From UBA5794 sp963714375 (lineage in GTDB: Bacteria > Actinomycetota > Acidimicrobiia > Spongiisociales > UBA5794): a DNA stretch of 64,000 nt. Of this stretch, positions 58,865 to 64,000 are shown one piece after another (within the stretch, counting starts at the first letter, position 1; each line of letters opens with the position of its first letter). Location of the stretch: assembly GCA_963714375.1 (NCBI GenBank), contig CAVQOG010000008.1:496001-560000 (forward strand), read 5' to 3'. The notes beneath the pieces are model-generated. The model was not told the DNA's origin. It worked only from the letters and a program-made list of their open reading frames with translations, and did not search any database. The position numbers and the translations under genes were made by a program.

Positions 58865-60900
58865 TTGCAACCGCAGGTTACGCGGCGGTCCTTGTGGCGC
58901 TTGGCGCCGCGGTCGCACTTGTCGTCCAAGGAGTGCGAGGTTCGGCCACCGGAGACAAAGCGCTTGTAGTGATACCCGTTCGGATCCTCTTTGGCGCGTC
59001 GATCGCCTCATTCGTCCTGCTTGAGATCGGGATTCTCTCGCACGACTTCTCGATTGCCTATGTCGCGAACAACACGGCTTCCACAACGCCGCTCGTCTTT
59101 CTCTTCGCTGGGGGTTGGGCCGCCCTTGAGGGATCGATCGTCCTATGGGGGCTGCTGCTTGCTGTGTTCATTTGGCTCGTCTTCAGATCGAATTCTTCCG
59201 ACGATCCACTCGGAATCCTCGCCCTTGCTGTGATGGGTGGCGTTGCGGTGTTCTGGTTCGGATTGATGGCGACCGCTGCAAATCCGTTTGCTGTCTGCAC
59301 CGATGTCGCAGGCGGTGTGTGCAGTGCAACTTCATGGTGGCCGTTGTCGACAGCGATCGCCCCCGTTGAGGGGCTCGGCCCGAACCCGCTGCTGCAAAAC
59401 CACATCCTCATGGCCATCCATCCGCCGATGCTCTACGTCGGGTACGTCGGGATGACCGTTCCGTTCGGTTTTGCGATCGCTGCGCTGTGGCTCAAGGAAT
59501 CAGGCACTTCCTGGCTCGACCGTTCCCACCGTTGGACGCTGATCTCATGGATCTTCCTCACAATTGGGATCTTCCTCGGTGCGTGGTGGTCATACGAGGT
59601 CCTCGGCTGGGGTGGCTACTGGGCGTGGGACCCGGTCGAAAACGCCGCACTGCTTCCGTGGCTCGCAGCGACTGCGTTCCTCCACTCGGCGCTCGTGCAG
59701 CGAAAGCGCGGCATGCTCCAAGCGTGGAACTTCATGCTGGTGATAGCTGCATTTGCGCTCACGATCCTCGGCACATTCCTGACGAGGTCCGGCGTAATTG
59801 CCTCGGTGCACTCCTTCACCCAATCTGCCGTCGGTCCCGCAATCTTGACATTCCTACTGATCGTTGTGGGCGCCTCCCTGGTTCTCTTCGTCGTGCGTGC
59901 AGGTGACATCGCTCAAGCTCCGCGTTTGGATTCGCTGGTTTCCCGCGAAGGGTTCATCCTTGCCAACAACCTGCTGCTGACCGTCCTGACATTCACGGTT
60001 CTGTTCGGAACCATGTACCCCCTTATCGTTGAGGCCATATCCGGCGATCAGGTCTCGGTCGGGCGTCCGTTCTTTGACAAGGCTGCGGTTCCGCTTGCCC
60101 TCCTGCTGCTGTTGACAATCGGCCTCGGTTCAGTCGCCCCGTGGAGGGTCGCAACGGGTGCGGTCTTGTGGAAACGACTCCGGTGGGCCATTGCCATTGG
60201 TTTCGTGGCGGGTGCCGTGGCTGTCCTTGCCGGGCTCGATTCCGTGGGCGTGCTTGTCACACTCGTCATCGCGGTCTTTGTCATCGGCGCCCTTGTGATT
60301 CGCTTTGTCGAGGTGGTCGCTGCACGGCCAGAGGGGCTACTCGCGGCGTCGCGTAAGGTGGTGGCAAACGATCCGGGCTACTGGGGCGGACAGGTTGCCC
60401 ATCTCGGTATCGCCCTTGTCGCGATTGCGCTTGCGACAACAAGTGGTCTTGCGGTGCGAGAGGTTGTGCGAATCGATCAGGGTGAGACCGCGGTAGCCGG
60501 CGGGTTCTGTTTCTCCTATGTCGGTCCGTTCGAGAGCGTTCAGCAACACCGAACGGTGACTGGTGCCAAGATCCTCGTCCTCGACGAATCGTGCAGCACT
60601 GAGAAGGCACTATTGAGGCCCTCCGTCAATAGCTATCCCGGCGTTGCACAGCCCATCGGCACGCCAGAAGTGTGGACATCGTTCAGCACTGACGTGTACG
60701 TCGGACTCGCGGGTGGATCGGCCGAATCTGTGCTGCTGAACGTCTTCATCTTCCCGTATCAGTGGCTGCTCTGGTTCGGAGGTCTTGTTGTCGTTGCCGG
60801 TGGTGGTCTTGCCATGATGCGGAAACCAGCACGACGTCGTCGAACGTCAGATCTGGTGACAGCGCACGAACCGGTCTCGCAGGAGACGGCTGATGAATGA
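58861..60900 (+). CDS. ccmF: Cytochrome c haem lyase subunit CcmF
   Basis: A 679-residue protein with about fifteen hydrophobic segments. The haem-binding WWD motif WGGYWAWDPVENAALLPWL and its flanking His residues (HPPMLYVGYVG and AFLHSALVQRKRG) are intact, and a soluble loop lies before the last helix. CcmF with CcmH attaches haem to apocytochrome c. ATG overlaps ccmE (ATGA). The 3' end overlaps ccmH by 8 bases. Confidence 0.94.
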   Translation: MIATAGYAAVLVALGAAVALVVQGVRGSATGDKALVVIPVRILFGASIASFVLLEIGILSHDFSIAYVANNTASTTPLVFLFAGGWAALEGSIVLWGLLLAVFIWLVFRSNSSDDPLGILALAVMGGVAVFWFGLMATAANPFAVCTDVAGGVCSATSWWPLSTAIAPVEGLGPNPLLQNHILMAIHPPMLYVGYVGMTVPFGFAIAALWLKESGTSWLDRSHRWTLISWIFLTIGIFLGAWWSYEVLGWGGYWAWDPVENAALLPWLAATAFLHSALVQRKRGMLQAWNFMLVIAAFALTILGTFLTRSGVIASVHSFTQSAVGPAILTFLLIVVGASLVLFVVRAGDIAQAPRLDSLVSREGFILANNLLLTVLTFTVLFGTMYPLIVEAISGDQVSVGRPFFDKAAVPLALLLLLTIGLGSVAPWRVATGAVLWKRLRWAIAIGFVAGAVAVLAGLDSVGVLVTLVIAVFVIGALVIRFVEVVAARPEGLLAASRKVVANDPGYWGGQVAHLGIALVAIALATTSGLAVREVVRIDQGETAVAGGFCFSYVGPFESVQQHRTVTGAKILVLDESCSTEKALLRPSVNSYPGVAQPIGTPEVWTSFSTDVYVGLAGGSAESVLLNVFIFPYQWLLWFGGLVVVAGGGLAMMRKPARRRRTSDLVTAHEPVSQETADE

Positions 60901-61315
60901 CACCATGAAGACGTTGCTTCCGATTGCCATTGGTGCGATCGCGCTTGGGATCATCGTTGTGGGTCTTGCCGGTGGCACGGCATCTGCACCGACCACAGAC
61001 GACCGAGTGTCGGCTCTGGCATCTTCGATCAAATGCCCGTTCTGCAACGGTGAGTCCCTCGAGGAATCATCGTCGGCGGTTGCGGGGGACTACCGAGCAC
61101 TCATCCGTGAAAAGGTCGAATCGGGTGAAAGCGATGAGGAGATCCGTGCCGAGTTCGCAGCGAACTTTGGTGATTCATACATCCTTGACAACTCAACCTC
61201 AAACTGGTCGATTGCCTTGTGGGCGCTCCCGGTTGCAGCCCTGATCGGTGGACTCGTCGCGATTGTTGGTATCAGGCAAGCCTCTCGCACGTCGAATGCG
61301 AGTGCCAGTGACTAG
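60893..61315 (+). CDS. ccmH: Cytochrome c thiol-reduction protein CcmH
   Basis: A 140-residue protein: an N-terminal hydrophobic segment (about 7-28), the redox motif C48-x-x-C51 in IKCPFCNGESLEESSS, the conserved IREKVESGESDEEIRAEFAANFGDSYIL and a second transmembrane helix near the C-terminus. It keeps the haem-binding cysteines of apocytochrome reduced. Start overlaps ccmF. The TAG stop at 61313-61315 is part of the CTAG duplicated around a 159-bp insertion. Confidence 0.93.
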   Translation: MNDTMKTLLPIAIGAIALGIIVVGLAGGTASAPTTDDRVSALASSIKCPFCNGESLEESSSAVAGDYRALIREKVESGESDEEIRAEFAANFGDSYILDNSTSNWSIALWALPVAALIGGLVAIVGIRQASRTSNASASD

Positions 61316-61478
61316 TGGTCTGTCGCTCAATTGGCTACCCGATCTCCCCGGCCCTCAACGTCGCTGGCTACGTCCTCGTCCTCGATGCACGGTCAAGCGC
61401 ACCTTCGTCCTGCGTCCTTGCCAGACAACGCCGATGACTCGGGGAGCTCATGGCATCAACTAGGCGACAGACCACTAG
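61312..61478. mobile_element. MITE-like insertion (159-bp core) between ccmH and ccmI
   Basis: CTAGTGGTCTGTCGC at 61312-61326 and GCGACAGACCACTAG at 61464-61478 are perfect 15-bp inverted repeats. Read as a transposon this gives an 11-bp core terminal repeat (TGGTCTGTCGC, imperfectly extended to about 35 bp) flanked by a 4-bp target duplication CTAG, with a 159-bp core at 61316-61474 and no coding capacity. CTAG fits the YTAR-type target of IS5-group transposases; no transposase is nearby. Confidence 0.7.
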
Positions 61479-62247
61479 CGACCGATCTCTGGAAACGATC
61501 GAGATACTCAATCAGGAGCTTGCCGACGTTGAACAGCAGCTTGCTGACGGAGATATCGACGAGGCCACTGCGCAGCGCCTGACTGATAGATACGCCGCTG
61601 AACTCAGTGCCGTCGTTGCCGCCAGATCCGTGGAAACCGACGACTCGTCCGACGATATTGAAAATGAGGCTACGTGGCTCACGAAACGGGCCAAGATCGG
61701 CATCCTCGTCGTTGCCCTTGCGGTGTCCGGAATCGCAACGTTCGCGGTTGTCTCACTCGCCGGAGACTCAACCAGCGGTGTCGAGGGTGTCGCGCAGGCG
61801 GCGCTCACAGATCCGGACGGGCGGGATCTATCGACCGTATCGAACGATGAGATGGAGGCTGTGGTCGGGGAAAATCCAGGTGTCATTCCCATGAGACTTG
61901 CGTTGGCTCGACGGTACTTCGAGGAGGGCGATTTCGACAAGGCCCTTGACCACTACTTCGTCATCCTGGAGTCTGAACAGAATCCAGAAGCGCTTGCCAA
62001 TGTCGGGTGGATGACCTACCTGTCGGGATACGACGATCTGGCTGCTGGCTATCTCGAAGCAGCGCTTGAGCGAGATCCCACCTTCCTGACTGCTCGCTGG
62101 TTTCTCGGAAACGTATATGTATCCCTCGGGCGGAACGACGAGGCGATCGTGATGCTCGCGACCGTGGCATCGTCTGATGACACCCCTCAAGAGATCAAGG
62201 ACCTCGCTCTTGAACTCATAGCCACCCTGCGTGAAACCGATGGGTAA
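61450..62247 (+). CDS. ccmI: CcmI-like TPR protein of cytochrome c maturation
   Basis: A 265-residue protein: N-terminal acidic/helical part (LNQELADVEQQLADGDIDEATAQRLTDRYAAEL, as in CycH/CcmI), one transmembrane helix (about 81-104), then TPR-like repeats (ALARRYFEEGDFDKALDHYFVILE and TARWFLGNVYVSLGRNDEAIVML). CcmI delivers apocytochrome c to CcmFH. The present ATG lies inside the MITE-like insertion; before insertion, GTG-ACT-AGC would have started the same frame across the ccmH stop. Confidence 0.88.
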   Translation: MASTRRQTTSDRSLETIEILNQELADVEQQLADGDIDEATAQRLTDRYAAELSAVVAARSVETDDSSDDIENEATWLTKRAKIGILVVALAVSGIATFAVVSLAGDSTSGVEGVAQAALTDPDGRDLSTVSNDEMEAVVGENPGVIPMRLALARRYFEEGDFDKALDHYFVILESEQNPEALANVGWMTYLSGYDDLAAGYLEAALERDPTFLTARWFLGNVYVSLGRNDEAIVMLATVASSDDTPQEIKDLALELIATLRETDG

Positions 62248-62842
62248 AACGGCGGAACAACGCGGGTCTCGCATGGTGTGGGTTGTTATTGCTGGAGGGC
62301 TTGTGTTCCTCCTTCTTGCAATCATCTTCGCGTCCCGGTTTGGATCGGACCCGAGCGTTACGGCATCTCCGCTGCGCGGCCAGCCAGCACCTGATGCGCC
62401 GATCGCACTCATGGATGGATCCGGTGAGATATCGGTCGCCGACTACGAAGGGGACATCGTCGTCGTCAACTTCTGGGCGTCATGGTGTCTCGGATGTCGG
62501 ACCGAGCACGAAGCACTCACCCAGGCAGCATCCGACTACGAGGCGTTCGACACCACCTTCATCGCGATCAACTACCAGGACACCCCCGACCGCGCCGAAG
62601 CGTTCCTCGACGAACTCGGACGAAGCGACGCAACGGTGTACACGGTAGACAAGGGATCAACCACCGCATTCGAGTGGGGTGTCCTCGGCCTTCCCGAGAC
62701 GTTCTTCGTTGACCGAGATGGCATCGTCGTTGGAAAGGCGTCGGGCCCTGTCTCGTACGGACTCCTCAGCGCAACCATCGACAAGATCATTGTCGGCGAC
62801 GCGATAGATGATGTCTCGACAGGCGAAGTCGAAAACCGTTGA
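62231..62842 (+). CDS. ccmG: Thiol:disulfide interchange protein CcmG/DsbE-like
   Basis: A 203-residue membrane-anchored thioredoxin-like protein: one helix (about 17-35), then a TlpA/ResA fold with C86-x-x-C89 in FWASWCLGCRTEHEAL and the cis-Pro in GVLGLPETFFVDRDG. It passes electrons to CcmH or apocytochrome c. GTG 62231 overlaps ccmI; ATG 62240 is an equally good start. Last gene of the operon; its stop (TGA 62840-62842) runs into a heptanucleotide array. Confidence 0.92.
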   Translation: MKPMGKTAEQRGSRMVWVVIAGGLVFLLLAIIFASRFGSDPSVTASPLRGQPAPDAPIALMDGSGEISVADYEGDIVVVNFWASWCLGCRTEHEALTQAASDYEAFDTTFIAINYQDTPDRAEAFLDELGRSDATVYTVDKGSTTAFEWGVLGLPETFFVDRDGIVVGKASGPVSYGLLSATIDKIIVGDAIDDVSTGEVENR

Positions 62843-62875
62843 CGTCTGACGTCTGACGTCTGACTTCTGACCTAC
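62841..62875. repeat. Heptanucleotide repeat array J
   Basis: Three perfect GACGTCT units, then GACTTCT and GACCTAC, in phase. The array overlaps the ccmG stop on one side and the TAG stop of the converging DUF2277 gene on the other, filling the gap entirely. Confidence 0.88.
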
Positions 62876-63072
62876 CTAACGACGAGGGACTCCATGAGGC
62901 GCTCGGTGGTCGCTGCTACTTCTTCAACGGCGCGGTCGAATGCCGCCTGGTTGTGGACCGCGGGTTTCGTGAAGCCGGATACCTTGCGAACGTATTGGCG
63001 TGCCGCCTCGTCGATTGCGGCGCGGTCGTGGATCTGTTGTCCGTCTCTGAGCCTGTGAATTGATCTGCACAT
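62872..63072 (-). CDS. DUF2277 family protein
   Basis: A 66-residue protein closely matching the DUF2277 family: it begins MCRSIHRLR with the conserved Cys, then AAIDEAARQYVRKVSGFTKPAVHNQAAFDRAVEEVAATTERLM. Family function unknown; members are small and widespread in actinobacteria. TACCGT lies 6 bases before the ATG (leaderless type). It converges on ccmG with no gap beyond the repeat array. Confidence 0.9.
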   Translation of the reverse strand: MCRSIHRLRDGQQIHDRAAIDEAARQYVRKVSGFTKPAVHNQAAFDRAVEEVAATTERLMESLVVR

Positions 63073-63078
63073 GATGCA

Positions 63079-63084
63079 ACGGTA
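63079..63084 (-). promoter_or_regulatory. -10 box TACCGT, leaderless start of DUF2277 gene
   Basis: TACCGT on the minus strand ends 6 bases before the ATG at 63072. Confidence 0.55.
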
Positions 63085-63155
63085 GCGACCTCCTCAATAC
63101 GGATCTGGCGTCCCTTAGCATCGAGCACAACTGCCAGCCGTTCGAAGGGGAATCC

Positions 63156-64000
63156 ATGGCTTCGGAAGCCGACTACCGTCTGCCACGAATCGTGGTGCCG
63201 AGCCACTATGACATTGTCCTCGAACCGGATCTCGCTGACGCATCGTTCCAAGGATCAGTCACGATCGATCTCGACATTGTCGAACCCACCGCAACCATTG
63301 AACTGCACGCGATCGAGTTGGATCTGCGTTCTGTGACAGTAGCCCAAGGGGCTATCGAACAACAGGGCTCGGTCGAACTCGACGAAGATGCCGAAACAGC
63401 AACGTTCACATTCGACAGGGAACTCTCGTCGGGAAGAGCGGTGCTTGTCATCGATTTCTCCGGCAACCTCAACGACGACCTCCGTGGCTTCTACCGGTCG
63501 GTGTTCACCGACGACGACGGCAACGAACACACCATTGCCACGACCCAGTTCGAGGCGACCGATGCCCGCCGTGCTTTCCCGTGCTGGGACGAACCAGCTT
63601 TCAAGGCAACCTTCCGCACGACGTTGATCGTCGACGACGGTCTGTTTGCCGTCACCAACGCCAGTGAGATCGGCAGAACTGCGCTCGACTCTGGCAAGGT
63701 CGAGGTCCGCTTCGACACGACCATGAAGATGTCGACCTACCTTGTGGCGTTCGTTGTCGGAGAGCTTGTCGCGACCGACCCGGTCGATGTCGGTGGCGTG
63801 CCGCTTCGGATCATCGCACCGCCCGGAAACGAGCACCTCACTGACTTTGCCCTCGACATGGGCGCCCACGCCCTGCGTTTCTTCGCTGACTACTACGACA
63901 TTCCGTATCCGGGAGACAAGCTCGACATGGTTGCGATCCCCGATTTTGCATTCGGCGCAATGGAGAATCTCGGTTGCATCACCTACCGGGAAACGGCGCT
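63156..64000 (+). CDS. pepN: Aminopeptidase N (M1 family), N-terminal part, truncated by window end
   Basis: An open frame of 281 codons from ATG 63156 runs off the right edge. It carries the M1 N-terminal beta domain (LPRIVVPSHYDIVLEPDL, YRSVFTDDDG, TTQFEATDARRAFPCWDEPAFKATF) and the exopeptidase motif G-A-M-E-N at residues 267-271. The zinc motif HExxH lies beyond the window. It removes N-terminal residues from peptides in the cytoplasm. GAAGGGGA at 63143-63150 precedes the ATG. The family is usually 850-900 residues, so about two thirds is missing here. Confidence 0.92.
   Translation, partial: MASEADYRLPRIVVPSHYDIVLEPDLADASFQGSVTIDLDIVEPTATIELHAIELDLRSVTVAQGAIEQQGSVELDEDAETATFTFDRELSSGRAVLVIDFSGNLNDDLRGFYRSVFTDDDGNEHTIATTQFEATDARRAFPCWDEPAFKATFRTTLIVDDGLFAVTNASEIGRTALDSGKVEVRFDTTMKMSTYLVAFVVGELVATDPVDVGGVPLRIIAPPGNEHLTDFALDMGAHALRFFADYYDIPYPGDKLDMVAIPDFAFGAMENLGCITYRETA

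Overview
The window looks like a chromosomal segment of a high-GC actinobacterium, probably a deep-branching lineage such as Acidimicrobiia (inferred, not proven). The signs are a WhiB C-terminus at the left edge, a tatA/ECF-sigma/zinc anti-sigma/RseB-like operon, a DUF222-HNH (13E12-type) gene, a large 180-kDa-class NAD-glutamate dehydrogenase, and many genes whose only visible start signal is a TAnnnT -10 box 6-8 nt before the start codon (leaderless initiation). No tRNA, rRNA, prophage or complete insertion sequence was found, and no gene-free gap exceeds 300 bases.

Layout. 1-3.5 kb: whiB end, a membrane-anchored unknown, and tatA-sigE-rseA-rseB with ATGA overlaps and a probable SigE-type promoter. 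3.6-9.5 kb (minus): acyl-CoA dehydrogenase, phoU plus a Na/phosphate cotransporter, and an HtrA protease followed by a zincin-like protein. 9.5-14.8 kb: moaE, a HEAT-repeat protein, a 3-oxoadipyl-CoA-type thiolase, DUF222-HNH, a lipoprotein and a frameshifted secreted PKD-like gene. 15-24 kb: paaN, an acyl-CoA ligase and livHMKFG. 24-31 kb: esterase, Bax-inhibitor-1 protein, NAD-GDH. 30.9-35.1 kb: paaABCDE plus a TetR regulator, a compact phenylacetyl-CoA epoxidase operon. 35-43.6 kb: a second ECF sigma with a beta-propeller membrane partner, DoxX, ComB-like phosphatase, a haloalkane dehalogenase destroyed by a palindromic repeat element, Yip1, SDR, and an MprAB-like two-component pair followed by a secreted repeat protein. 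43.6-49.8 kb: a frame-broken di-haem oxidoreductase, membrane protein, Dabb protein, HMG-CoA-lyase-type enzyme, flavin reductase, aldehyde dehydrogenase and lipocalin-like protein. 49.9-55.7 kb: dtxR-tldD-tldE-DUF2007 operon and a large coiled-coil membrane protein. 55.7-62.8 kb: thioredoxin with a His-rich tail, divergent from a complete System I cytochrome c maturation operon ccmABCDEFHIG. 62.9-64 kb: DUF2277 and the start of aminopeptidase N.

Functionally the window combines aromatic/acyl-CoA catabolism (paaN, thiolase, paaA-E, acyl-CoA ligase, Liv transporter, acyl-CoA dehydrogenase, HMG-CoA-lyase-type enzyme), envelope stress and protein quality control (SigE system, HtrA, TldDE), and cytochrome c/thiol-redox biogenesis.

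The least expected content is non-coding. Thirteen intergenic arrays of degenerate 7-bp tandem repeats (core G-A-Y-N-W-C-N, plus a GCTTTCA-type variant) lie mostly at gene 3' ends. A palindromic REP/BIME-like element occurs three times, one copy amplified as four 39-bp units inside a dead dehalogenase gene. A 159-bp MITE-like insertion with CTAG duplications splits ccmH from ccmI.
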